DNA of 64,000 nucleotides, taken from NCBI RefSeq assembly GCF_009905725.1, contig NZ_JAAAKV010000001.1:310001-374000 (forward strand), in the 5' to 3' direction. The position numbers were made by a program, and so were the translations under genes. This document shows, piece after piece, positions 25,271 to 33,826 of the stretch. The DNA is from Emticicia sp. CRIBPO. Its GTDB lineage: Bacteria; Bacteroidota; Bacteroidia; Cytophagales; Spirosomataceae. Position 1 is the stretch's first letter. Each line of letters starts with the position of its first letter. The notes beneath the pieces were generated by a model. The model saw nothing but the letters and a program-made list of their open reading frames with translations. It made no database searches and was not told the origin of the DNA.

Positions 25271-26467
25271 TTATCTCATTTTGTCCAGTCTGAGGATATA
25301 GTCATATCCCCCGATCAGCTCAAGACCTGTTTTAACAGCTCCGGTCGACATGTTGTATTCATATACATAGTCTTTGCCGGTTTCTGCATTGGTAATAAAA
25401 TATACTTTGCCGTTTTCCACGATGACATTTTGCATGTAAGCGTCGTTGTCAAAAGGAATCTCCGTCAGTTTTTTCGTGATTTTACCTGTTTCAAGATTGA
25501 AGACCGCAAACCCGTAGATGTGCGTTGAAGTCACTGAGCGGTCGATGTATTTCAGGATGGCCTGGCCGTTTCCGATGTGCCACAGTCCTACGGCATCATG
25601 TCCGATAGAAGCTTTGTCTGCGTAATAAGTTGGATCAAGAACGGTTGTTCCGGCCTTGATGCGGTAAATAGCCGCCGGGGTGCTGGTCAGGTTACTCCAC
25701 TCCACGTTGGTAGCGAAATAAGCATCTCCTTTCTCATCCACAAATGAACTTGACAACCAGATTTTGTTGGTTCCGGGACCCGCAGAACGGCTGTCGGTCA
25801 GTGTTTTTTCATATTTCAGGGTAGCATAGTCAATCACACCGATGTTGGTTTTATTCTGCCATGGTGCAGGCCAGTCGCCGGTGTAACCGAATTGCATGAA
25901 CACTTTACCGTTAGTGTACTCGATGTTCCCAAGGCTTACATAATTATAACCTGTCGGAATGGCCGGCATTTCAAACACACCGTTAGTGATTTTCAGGGTT
26001 TCGGTATCCACTACCGAGTAATGCACTTTCTTCTGATCACCGTCTGTACCTACCAGGAACAAAGTTTTGTCGTTGATCCAGGTAAAACCGTCAACAGACG
26101 CCAGGTGGGTAAAAGGAACTTCGGCTACTGCTGTGTAAAGCTCTTTTTCATATTTGAATTTAGAGAACCTTCCTGTGGTGGCGTTATGATAGTAGTAAAA
26201 GCCACCTTTGGTAATGATACCATAATCCGATCTTCCGGTCACTTCAGCACCATGACCTGTCAGGTTGACAGAGCCTTCCGTCAGAGAGTTGGTACCCAGG
26301 ATATACTGGGTCGTATTCGGCCAGCTGCCGATCTGCAGCCAGACCAGGTATTTTTCCTGTGTTTCATCTACGGGATCAGGAGAATCGCTTCCTTTTTCGC
26401 AGGAAGTGAACCCGACAAGAAGTGCTGAAAACGTGATCAGCAGAGAGAATTTAAATTGCTTAAACAT
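25271..26467 (-). CDS. DUF4374 lipoprotein (copy 1)
   Basis: A 398-residue lipoprotein (signal MFKQFKFSLLITFSALLVGFTSC, Cys23). The body is a beta-propeller-like protein matching the DUF4374 family, which accompanies TonB-dependent iron-siderophore receptors in Bacteroidota. It shares family features with the product of 29022-30215 on the other side of the receptor gene, for example a closing GYDYILRLDK against EIDYILRIDE. It is probably outer-membrane anchored and helps bind or transfer the ferric siderophore, which is inference from context. Confidence 0.86.
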   Translation of the reverse strand: MFKQFKFSLLITFSALLVGFTSCEKGSDSPDPVDETQEKYLVWLQIGSWPNTTQYILGTNSLTEGSVNLTGHGAEVTGRSDYGIITKGGFYYYHNATTGRFSKFKYEKELYTAVAEVPFTHLASVDGFTWINDKTLFLVGTDGDQKKVHYSVVDTETLKITNGVFEMPAIPTGYNYVSLGNIEYTNGKVFMQFGYTGDWPAPWQNKTNIGVIDYATLKYEKTLTDSRSAGPGTNKIWLSSSFVDEKGDAYFATNVEWSNLTSTPAAIYRIKAGTTVLDPTYYADKASIGHDAVGLWHIGNGQAILKYIDRSVTSTHIYGFAVFNLETGKITKKLTEIPFDNDAYMQNVIVENGKVYFITNAETGKDYVYEYNMSTGAVKTGLELIGGYDYILRLDKMR

Positions 26468-26513
26468 GACGTATTGGTTATAATAAAATTTGAATTAAAA
26501 TGCTGAATGAGGT

Positions 26514-28901
26514 TTACCTGATAAAATACCTGAGCTTGACCGCGTACGACCTGCCGGGTTTCTGTAATCTGAAATTGTCATAGGCCAGGTTGTCTGTGAA
26601 GTTTTTGCATTCCACAGAAATGTTGTACATGCCGTTTTTCCAGGAATTGGAAACGGAGGCGTTGTGTACAAACTGGTCCGGGATAATGCTCTTTCCGGCT
26701 TTATTGCCGAAGGCTTCCCAGGTCAGGTAAAACCAGTGAACGTATTGTGAGCCCAGGTTAAACTGCAGCCTTGAGTTCTTGCCGATGAGGTCGTTCTTCC
26801 CGATCATCAGGTCGGCGTTTCCGAACAGCCAGGGCTGGTTGGGAATTTTGTTCAGGTAAGTAGCTTCTATATTGTTTCCTGATGAGCCCACCGAATATTT
26901 GGTATTGTTGATGGCATTCTGGTAGCTGACGTTTAAATTGAAGTTGACCAGGTCGCCGTAGGTATATTTGATATCCCCTTCCAATCCGTCAATTTTCACT
27001 TTGGAAGTGTTTTCGAACCTGCTGACGCTCGAGTTGGAACGGTACACCACAGAGTAAATGAAGTCGTTCGCCTGCCTGTAGAACCACGACACTTCTAAAA
27101 ATACTTTATGCTTGTTTACCCTGAACCCATAATAAGCTCCCAGGTTAAAATTCTGACTTGATTCAGGCTTCAGTTCGAGGTTAGCCACCACGGTGTAACC
27201 GTTACCGAACATCTCGCCTACTTCCTGCAGACGATAGGCTTTTTCATAAGAGACTTTCACGCCCAGGTCGCCTTTCAGTTTGTATCTCGAAGCCACTCCG
27301 TAGCCGTAGTTACTCTGGAAATCATTGGCCTGTGAATATTCCCCTGTAGCAGACACGTACCTTGACTGCTGCACGCCGATGCCGTAATATTTACCGAATA
27401 AAGTATAAGTCAGACGGTCTTCCAGGAGGTTATGCTGGTAAGCCAGACCCACAATATGTTTGGATAATATCCCCGGAATGTCCGCATGGTCGGTGATCAG
27501 CTCGTCGTAGTTTTCGTTTCTGAGGTGATCAAATGTATAGTTAAGGTTGATAGAATGATTTTTGGAAAGCCCGTAACTGAGGTTCATCCTGGAGAATGTC
27601 CTCGGCCGGTTGATGTTGGTAACGGACTTCGCCGCATTGATTTCACCGAGGCTGGTTCTGACCCTCGACCCGTCCCAGTAATACTTATAACCCGTGGTAT
27701 CGGTGACGATGTAACTGTCTACCGATCGTGAAGCAAAAAGATTGACATTCAGCCCTTTGGTAAACAGATCGTCTTTTTTATATCTCAGCGTGGTGTTGAA
27801 GGCGTTTCCGTTTTTGGTAACGCCGCCATAGACCACGTCTTGTCTTGTTCCGGTCTGTATATGCTGGTCATTGGCCGAATAAGAAACCCCGGCGAACAGA
27901 ACGTCCGCCCATTTTTTATTGACCACCCCAGCTTCCAGCTGCCCCATCACCGACATATACCGGTCATGAAACCTTCTGAAATCACGGTTCACGTATTTGT
28001 ATTCTGTTTCATCCCAGATTTCCATACCTTTCATGAGGTAGTTGTTGTCGGAATAATTGTAGAACAGACTTCCTTTAACGATCAGGCCCTTCTTAGACGT
28101 TATCTGCCCGGTCAGGGCAGTCCTGTGGGTATTGAATGAACCGTAGCTGTAGCTGGCATCCAGGTAATTGCTGACACCCTGGTTCGTAATGATATTGACC
28201 GCACCGCCCAGAGCATCCGATCCCAGGTCTACCGGAACGACACCTTTATAAACCTCCATCCTCTCGGCCAGGTTAACAGGAATATTGTTGAGCGACATCG
28301 TGCTGCCCATGATTTCCATCGGCACACCGTCAATAAAAAACTTGACCGCCTTGCCTGAAAGTCCGTTGATGGAGAAATTAAAATCAGAACCCATGCCCCC
28401 TTCTTCACGCACCCTCACCCCGGCTGTTTTGTTCAGCACCAGGTTAAGGTCGGCGGTTGTGTTGGCATATTGTTTGGTTTCGATGGCGTTAACGGTAAAA
28501 GCCTGTTCTCTTGCTTTCTGGCTTTCGGTTTTACCGTAAACCCTTACTTCGCTGAGATCGGTTTGTGATTCTTTCAGGTTGAAATTCAGGGTAAGGTTCT
28601 GACCTGCCTTTACAGTGACGGCTGAACTCGCTTTCTCATAACCGATAAAACTGGCTTCAATGGTATAATTCCCCGGCTTTAGGTTTTTCAAGGCAAAAAA
28701 TCCCGATTCATCAGTGAATGTCCCGGTGGTAGTGCCCTTTATCGCAACAGAAACACCTGGTAATCCTGAGTTATTCCCGCTTTTTGCGTATCCGGAAATG
28801 GTGGCTGTATTCTGAGCGTATAATTCAGCTGACCATAAGTGAAACACTGCCAGCAAACCTGTCATCAGGTATCTCTCCAATCGCATATTTTTAAGTAACA
28901 T
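26514..28901 (-). CDS. TonB-dependent outer-membrane receptor (siderophore type)
   Basis: A 795-residue receptor. After a signal peptide (ends LYAQ), a carboxypeptidase-regulatory-like domain (about 30-115, ISGYAKSGNNSGLPGVSVAIKG) precedes the plug (about 125-235, with FFIDGVPMEIMG, ERMEVYKGVVPVDLGSDALGGAVNIIT) and a 22-strand-type barrel ending in YAVKLRYFIR. The terminal aromatic/charged residues fit a BAM recognition end. It is flanked by two DUF4374 lipoprotein genes and preceded by sigma/FecR genes, so iron-siderophore import is the likely role. An alternative start 15 bases inside (MRLERYLM) is equally plausible. Confidence 0.92.
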   Translation of the reverse strand: MLLKNMRLERYLMTGLLAVFHLWSAELYAQNTATISGYAKSGNNSGLPGVSVAIKGTTTGTFTDESGFFALKNLKPGNYTIEASFIGYEKASSAVTVKAGQNLTLNFNLKESQTDLSEVRVYGKTESQKAREQAFTVNAIETKQYANTTADLNLVLNKTAGVRVREEGGMGSDFNFSINGLSGKAVKFFIDGVPMEIMGSTMSLNNIPVNLAERMEVYKGVVPVDLGSDALGGAVNIITNQGVSNYLDASYSYGSFNTHRTALTGQITSKKGLIVKGSLFYNYSDNNYLMKGMEIWDETEYKYVNRDFRRFHDRYMSVMGQLEAGVVNKKWADVLFAGVSYSANDQHIQTGTRQDVVYGGVTKNGNAFNTTLRYKKDDLFTKGLNVNLFASRSVDSYIVTDTTGYKYYWDGSRVRTSLGEINAAKSVTNINRPRTFSRMNLSYGLSKNHSINLNYTFDHLRNENYDELITDHADIPGILSKHIVGLAYQHNLLEDRLTYTLFGKYYGIGVQQSRYVSATGEYSQANDFQSNYGYGVASRYKLKGDLGVKVSYEKAYRLQEVGEMFGNGYTVVANLELKPESSQNFNLGAYYGFRVNKHKVFLEVSWFYRQANDFIYSVVYRSNSSVSRFENTSKVKIDGLEGDIKYTYGDLVNFNLNVSYQNAINNTKYSVGSSGNNIEATYLNKIPNQPWLFGNADLMIGKNDLIGKNSRLQFNLGSQYVHWFYLTWEAFGNKAGKSIIPDQFVHNASVSNSWKNGMYNISVECKNFTDNLAYDNFRLQKPGRSYAVKLRYFIR

Positions 28902-29021
28902 TAATGGTTTTGCCGGTTGTCAGGTCTGTCCTGAAACGGGCATATCAATGTTATAGTAGCTTAAAGCGGAGATTACCGAAGGTGGGAAAGGAAATATTTT
29001 TAAATTTCTGAATTACTTTAT

Positions 29022-30215
29022 TCAAAGCTCGTCAATCCTCAGGATGTAGTCGATTTCACCTTCGAATTTCATGCCTCTTTTAAGGGTTTTGGTTTCGGGA
29101 TTGTAGGTCCAGACATAACTGCCTGCTGTGTCCGAATTAATGGTGATATAAGCGATACCGTCTTTGTAGATTATACACTGTCTTGCAGTACCCTTGTCGA
29201 GCGGCAGGGCCAGTCTTTCTGCCTTTCCGGTGGCGAGTTCTACCACATAAAAATCAAAGTGGGCTACTTTATAATGGTCTTTCATGCCCGTAAACAGCCC
29301 TTTTCTTTCACTTCTGACGATGGCTTTGCCATTACCTATATACCAGATTCCGTAAGCATGATTCTGAATGGCAGAAGCAGAGATATTGATAAAAAAGGAA
29401 GAATCAGGGTGCTCTTCATTGCTTTTGATCCTGTAGATACCCGTAGGTTTATCCGGGTGGTTTCCCAGGGCGATACCCGGACAGGCTATGTAGTAAAAAT
29501 CTCCTTTTTCATCAGTAAATGTAAACGGCTCTTCGGTATTGATCCCACCCGGATAAGTAGATTTCGTATCTTTAAATACCTGCAGGCAGATCATTTCCGG
29601 ATATTTCAACACAGACACGTGGGCTGTATCGCTGGTCGTAAAGCCGTTTGTGCTGGTCGTATGATAGGTGTATCCCACAAAAAGTTTGTCTTTTCTCAGC
29701 TGTGCAAATCCGATAGACATCCAGTTGAATATACCTGCCGGAGTAGGAATATTCATCTCTCCAGTTTTAAGGACAAAATCAGGAACGCTTAATTTGGCAT
29801 ACAATGTCTTTTTGACGTGCTTATTGTAGGTAATCAGCAGCAGGCTGTCTTTTGCCACCCAATGATAGGTTTCGAGAAAAGAAAACCCGGGCAGCTTAAC
29901 CGTATCCAGTTCTATCAGGTGATCCCCTTCAAGCCTGTACTTAAAAAAAGTTTCTGTCTTCCAATCCAGCCGGTAATAGAACCCGTCTTTCACGATCAGG
30001 TCAGACCAGACGTCTTTGATGGCTATTTTCGCACCGTCTGCAGGCTCAATGGCTTTGGCGTCCAGCGAATCTGTCTGTATGATGTACTCACTGCCATCTT
30101 TCATCATGGCATAAATGCTATATTTTTTCGGGGAATTTTCATTCGGGGAGGAACAACCGGCAACAGCCAGAAAAAAAGGCAACGCCAGGAGAACAAACTT
30201 TTTAAACTCAGTCAT
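29022..30215 (-). CDS. DUF4374 lipoprotein (copy 2)
   Basis: A 397-residue lipoprotein (MTEFKKFVLLALPFFLAVAGC, Cys21) of the DUF4374 type. It has the same size and repeated strand pattern as the 25271-26467 product, including the ends of strands (GKAIVRSERKG, GNGKAIV, YVWTYNPETK). It lies between the FecR-like gene and the TonB receptor gene. Having two diverged copies suggests that the system handles two ligands or uses the lipoproteins in sequence, which is speculation. Confidence 0.85.
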   Translation of the reverse strand: MTEFKKFVLLALPFFLAVAGCSSPNENSPKKYSIYAMMKDGSEYIIQTDSLDAKAIEPADGAKIAIKDVWSDLIVKDGFYYRLDWKTETFFKYRLEGDHLIELDTVKLPGFSFLETYHWVAKDSLLLITYNKHVKKTLYAKLSVPDFVLKTGEMNIPTPAGIFNWMSIGFAQLRKDKLFVGYTYHTTSTNGFTTSDTAHVSVLKYPEMICLQVFKDTKSTYPGGINTEEPFTFTDEKGDFYYIACPGIALGNHPDKPTGIYRIKSNEEHPDSSFFINISASAIQNHAYGIWYIGNGKAIVRSERKGLFTGMKDHYKVAHFDFYVVELATGKAERLALPLDKGTARQCIIYKDGIAYITINSDTAGSYVWTYNPETKTLKRGMKFEGEIDYILRIDEL

Positions 30216-30228
30216 TAAGCATTAAGGG

Positions 30229-30906
30229 TCAAATATTAAACTGGTGCATGAGCTGGCGTTTCATAAGCGGCGGCAGGCCCATCAGGGAGCCGTCGTCCAG
30301 TATGAGCACTTCACCGGGATTGGAGCTGCTTTTATAATTCAAAGCAATATAGGTCAATCCTTTTTTGAGATAATGTTTTTCATTGCTCAGTTTATTGACT
30401 TCGCAGGTGCCCTGGATGGTCAGTGTCAGGTCTTTTTTCGGGTTGATCATCACCGCCCCGCAAAAATCAATGACGCCATTTTTATTATTGATCTCCACAT
30501 TACTGTTGGGTCCTACAGAAATGGTATATTCAGAAGCCTCGAGGTCTTTGTTGACGGTTTCAGAAGTATTTTTCACGACAATGATATTGCTTGAATTAAC
30601 ACCTTTGTTTTTAAGAAAAAAGAAGGTCATTCCGGCGGCACCTACCAGCAAAACAGCGGCTGCCTGCCGCCACACCGATCTGCGGGCCGGACTGAAAACA
30701 GAAACCTGCTCCTGCTTTTCTTCAGGGAGAATGACGGCTATTTCATTCCAGATATCATCACTGAATTGTTCTTTACTGATCTCAGAAGGCAATTCAAATG
30801 CTTCGTCCACAGCATCGCTGTTCAGCCAGTTTTCTACCGCTTCCTTTTCACTGGGCGAACACAGGCCGTCGTGGTACTTTTCAATCAGTTCTTTGCTTAT
30901 TCTCAT
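30229..30906 (-). CDS. Short FecR-like anti-sigma protein
   Basis: A 225-residue protein with a cytoplasmic N-terminus (about 1-80, MRISKELIEKYHDGLCSPSEKEAVENWL), one membrane helix near 90-110 (QAAAVLLVGAAGMTFFFL) and a short beta-rich periplasmic part. Typical FecR proteins of SusC/TonB systems are over 300 residues and end in a DUF4974-type signalling domain; this one lacks that C-terminal part, and the visible end is a plausible natural stop. Located between the sigma factor and DUF4374 genes, it probably regulates the sigma factor. Whether it can still contact the receptor is uncertain. Confidence 0.75.
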   Translation of the reverse strand: MRISKELIEKYHDGLCSPSEKEAVENWLNSDAVDEAFELPSEISKEQFSDDIWNEIAVILPEEKQEQVSVFSPARRSVWRQAAAVLLVGAAGMTFFFLKNKGVNSSNIIVVKNTSETVNKDLEASEYTISVGPNSNVEINNKNGVIDFCGAVMINPKKDLTLTIQGTCEVNKLSNEKHYLKKGLTYIALNYKSSSNPGEVLILDDGSLMGLPPLMKRQLMHQFNI

Positions 30907-30974
30907 TTAAGCGGGGAGTTCCTTTTTAGTAAAAGTAGCATAAATAAGCATTTACCGCAAGTCTGTCATAAAAA

Positions 30975-31514
30975 CTACGAAATATACGCTGAGAGGCTCG
31001 TCCGTAATGTGCTGAGTGCACGGGTGATATGGTATTCAACGGCCCTTTCAGAAATGAGCAGGCTTGAAGCGATTTCTTTATTCGACAGCCCCTGTTCGCG
31101 GCTCATTTTAAAGACCCTTTTGCACTGGCAGGGTAAAGTATCCACCAGCAGTTCCACCTGGTCCTTCAGGCTGTTAAACATGATTTCGTTTTCCGTACAG
31201 TTTTCGGAGCTGCAGTAGCCTGCAGACATGATCTCGCAGTGTTTTTCCCTGGAACGGGTGTTCCTGATGTACTCAAACACCTTGAATTTGGCGGACCTGA
31301 CGAGGTAATGTTCTATCGACACCCTGATTTCAAGCTCATCTTTACGCTCCCATAATGATTTGAAGATGTCCTGTACCATACCTTTGGCGGGTTCGGTTTC
31401 GCCGATATGATGATAGCAGATAGAAAATACCTTTTCCCAGTAAAGCAGATAAATCTGTTTAAAAGAATTCTGGTCGATCCTGAAAATGATATTATTTGGA
31501 GCGTTTTCCGGCAT
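30975..31514 (-). CDS. ECF-type RNA polymerase sigma factor (iron-uptake operon)
   Basis: A 179-residue sigma-70 family protein. Region 2 is visible around FKQIYLLYWEKVFSICYHHI and MVQDIFKSLWERKDEL; region 4 around LPCQCKRVFKMSREQGLSNKEIASSLLISERAVEYHITRAL. The gene is first in the leftward unit and has a match to the housekeeping promoter consensus 33 nt upstream, so its expression is not obviously self-driven. It most likely controls the receptor genes downstream. Confidence 0.9.
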   Translation of the reverse strand: MPENAPNNIIFRIDQNSFKQIYLLYWEKVFSICYHHIGETEPAKGMVQDIFKSLWERKDELEIRVSIEHYLVRSAKFKVFEYIRNTRSREKHCEIMSAGYCSSENCTENEIMFNSLKDQVELLVDTLPCQCKRVFKMSREQGLSNKEIASSLLISERAVEYHITRALSTLRTSLSAYIS

Positions 31515-31546
31515 TTACTGAGTTTCTATCTGCACTGATAGTTTCA

Positions 31547-31579
31547 CAAAGATAGCATCTTATTTAAACTAATTCCAAA
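31547..31579 (-). promoter_or_regulatory. Bacteroidota-type promoter of the iron sigma operon
   Basis: On the minus strand TTTG (31576-31579) is followed after 21 nt by TATCTTTG (31547-31554), matching the TTTG/TAnnTTTG housekeeping consensus. The predicted start site is near 31541, about 27 nt before the sigma start codon. Confidence 0.65.
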
Positions 31580-31733
31580 TAATATTCAAATCAATTCCAC
31601 GATTTTGGGAATGCCGCCCTTCCCTGGTCACCGGCCCAGGCCCTTAAGAGCTCCGAAGAAAGACTTAGCCTGTTTACCGGGTTTTGGCTACAACAACAAG
31701 AGATTTGAACACTTTTCCCTAAAACCACTCTTG

Positions 31734-31741
31734 TACTTTTG
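31734..31741 (+). promoter_or_regulatory. -7 promoter box of the aldo/keto reductase gene
   Basis: TACTTTTG matches TAnnTTTG and lies 32 nt before the ATG. The nearest upstream TTTG is 26 nt away, longer than usual, so only the -7 element is convincing. Confidence 0.4.
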
Positions 31742-31773
31742 TATCATCAATTAACAATTCACTTTAATAATCA

Positions 31774-32784
31774 ATGGAAACCATCAAACAAATCAGATTA
31801 GGAAACCAGGGGCTTATTATACCTCCCATCGGGCTGGGTTGTATGGGCATGTCGCAAATCGCCGGAGCAGATATTTACGGGAAAGCAGATGAGGCCGAAT
31901 CCATCGCGACCATCCACCGTTCCCTCGAACTGGGCGGCAATTTCCTGGACACAGCAGATTTATACGGCCCGCTGGCCAATGAAAGACTGATAGCCAAAGC
32001 CATCAAAGGCAATCGCGAAAAATACGTTATTGCCACTAAATTCGGCTTTGAAATAGATGAGAATGAGCAGCTTACCTGGAAATTTAACGGTAAAAAAGCC
32101 TATGTAAAAAAGGCTGTCGAACGCTCCCTAAAAAACCTGGGTACGGATTATATTGATTTATACTATCTGCATCGCCTGGACCCGGACACTCCTGTAGAAG
32201 AAACGGTGGGTGCCATGTCAGAACTGGTCAAAGAAGGAAAAGTAGGCTACATCGGGCTTTCTGAAGTTTCGTCAGCTACTATCCGGAAGGCTCATGCCAT
32301 CCATCCGTTAACTGCCGTTCAGACCGAATACTCGCTCTTTGAAAGAAGTGTGGAAGAAGCCGGAATCACTAAAACGCTTAAAGAACTCGAGATCGGCTTT
32401 ATCGCCTATTCTCCTTTAGGCAGGGGGTTTCTTTCGGAAGAGATCAAAAGTCCTGATGATTTTGCGGCCAATGACTTCAGAAGGGGGATCCCGCGTTTCC
32501 AGGGAGAAATGTTTTATAAAAACCTGGAGCTGGTGAATGAAATCAGGAAAATAGCACAGGAAAAACAAATAACCGCTTCTCAGCTGGCCATTGCCTGGAC
32601 CATCGCCAAAGGTGCCGTTCCGATTCCAGGCACAAAGAGGGTGAAATACATTGAGCAGAATATTGCGGCAGCCTCTGTCAGCCTGACGGCAGAAGAGCTG
32701 GCCAAACTAGAAGCCATTATTCCATTAGGCACCATCACCGGCGACCGCTACGATACCAGCGGCATGCAGGCCGTAGACAATTAA
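31774..32784 (+). CDS. Aldo/keto reductase
   Basis: A 336-residue NADPH-dependent oxidoreductase of the aldo/keto reductase family (the group of ~330-residue proteins that starts MGMGMG-like). The catalytic tetrad is visible: Asp in FLDTADLYG, Tyr of the same motif, Lys in VIATKFGF, and His in YYLHRLDP. NADPH-binding residues are expected in VPIPGTKRVKYIEQNI. It probably reduces small aldehydes or ketones. The adjacent AraC gene 54 nt downstream in the same direction is a likely partner. Confidence 0.94.
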   Translation: METIKQIRLGNQGLIIPPIGLGCMGMSQIAGADIYGKADEAESIATIHRSLELGGNFLDTADLYGPLANERLIAKAIKGNREKYVIATKFGFEIDENEQLTWKFNGKKAYVKKAVERSLKNLGTDYIDLYYLHRLDPDTPVEETVGAMSELVKEGKVGYIGLSEVSSATIRKAHAIHPLTAVQTEYSLFERSVEEAGITKTLKELEIGFIAYSPLGRGFLSEEIKSPDDFAANDFRRGIPRFQGEMFYKNLELVNEIRKIAQEKQITASQLAIAWTIAKGAVPIPGTKRVKYIEQNIAAASVSLTAEELAKLEAIIPLGTITGDRYDTSGMQAVDN

Positions 32785-32837
32785 ACCCCGTAAGTGAACA
32801 GCAGGTACATTTTATCTGTTGTTCACTTAATGTTATC

Positions 32838-33770
32838 ATGATGAAAAAAGAAGCTCCGTACCTGATCAATTCCATTTCAGAATTACACCGTATCCTGCAG
32901 TTACCTAAACCGTTGCACCCGATGGTCAGTGTCATTGATTTTGAACAGATCACCTGTTTCACAGATGAAAGTATCAAAAGTATGATGTACAATTTCTATT
33001 CGGTAAGCATCAAAAAAGGCTTTGAAGGTAAGCTGAAATACGGGCAGAATTTCTACGATTTTGATGAAGGCATCATGACTTTTTTGTCACCGGGGCAGGT
33101 ATTCTCGGCGGAAACCAGTCCCGACCTGAAGCTTTCCGGCTGGTGGCTGATCGTTCATCCGGACTTCCTACGGAACTACACGGTAAGTAAAACGATAAAG
33201 GAATATGGTTTTTTCTCTTACGCCGCCAATGAAGCCCTGCACCTTTCAGAAAAGGAAGAACTCCAGGTAGCAGGACTTATGAAGAACATTCAGCAGGAAT
33301 ACGAGTCGTCGATCGATGCTTTCAGCCAGGATGTTATCATTTCACACATTGAGCTCATCCTCACCTATTGCAACAGGTTTTATAACCGCCAGTTTATTAC
33401 CCGTAAAAATGCCGGCAGTGATCTCCTGATTCATCTTGAAGAATTATTATCCGATTACTTCAACAGCGAAAAGGTGCAGGAATCTGGCTTGCCGAGTGTT
33501 CAGTACATCGCAGAAAAACTGAATGTGTCGCCCAACTACCTCAGTGACATGCTTCGTGCCCTCACCGGACAAAGCACCCAGCAGCATATACACGATAAGC
33601 TCATTGAGAAAGCCAAAGAAGTGCTGACTACTACCTCTTTGAGTGTCAGTGAGATTGCCTACCGGCTGGGATTTGAATACCCGCAGTCATTCAGCAAATT
33701 ATTTAAAAACAAGACCAGGAGCTCCCCGCTGGAGTTCAGGCATTCTTTCCTGAAAATCAGACCTGTGTGA
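32838..33770 (+). CDS. AraC family transcriptional regulator
   Basis: A 310-residue regulator. The first half (about 1-170) is a cupin-like sensor with no recognisable motif beyond GWWLIVHPDFLRNY. The C-terminal domain (about 210-305) has VQYIAEKLNVSPNYLSDMLRALTGQS and VSEIAYRLGFEYPQSFSKLFKNKTRSSPLEFR. Aldo/keto reductase plus AraC pairs are common in Bacteroidota and suggest aldehyde-responsive control. Confidence 0.9.
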   Translation: MMKKEAPYLINSISELHRILQLPKPLHPMVSVIDFEQITCFTDESIKSMMYNFYSVSIKKGFEGKLKYGQNFYDFDEGIMTFLSPGQVFSAETSPDLKLSGWWLIVHPDFLRNYTVSKTIKEYGFFSYAANEALHLSEKEELQVAGLMKNIQQEYESSIDAFSQDVIISHIELILTYCNRFYNRQFITRKNAGSDLLIHLEELLSDYFNSEKVQESGLPSVQYIAEKLNVSPNYLSDMLRALTGQSTQQHIHDKLIEKAKEVLTTTSLSVSEIAYRLGFEYPQSFSKLFKNKTRSSPLEFRHSFLKIRPV

Positions 33771-33826
33771 AAACCCCCGGTATTACCTTATAAATCATTT
33801 GAGGGGCCGTAATAACTTCCCGGATT

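Noticed and set aside
33771-33826. Possible terminator between the AraC gene and the tricorn-like gene
   Set aside because: Only a weak TATTAC/GTAATA pairing without a U tract.
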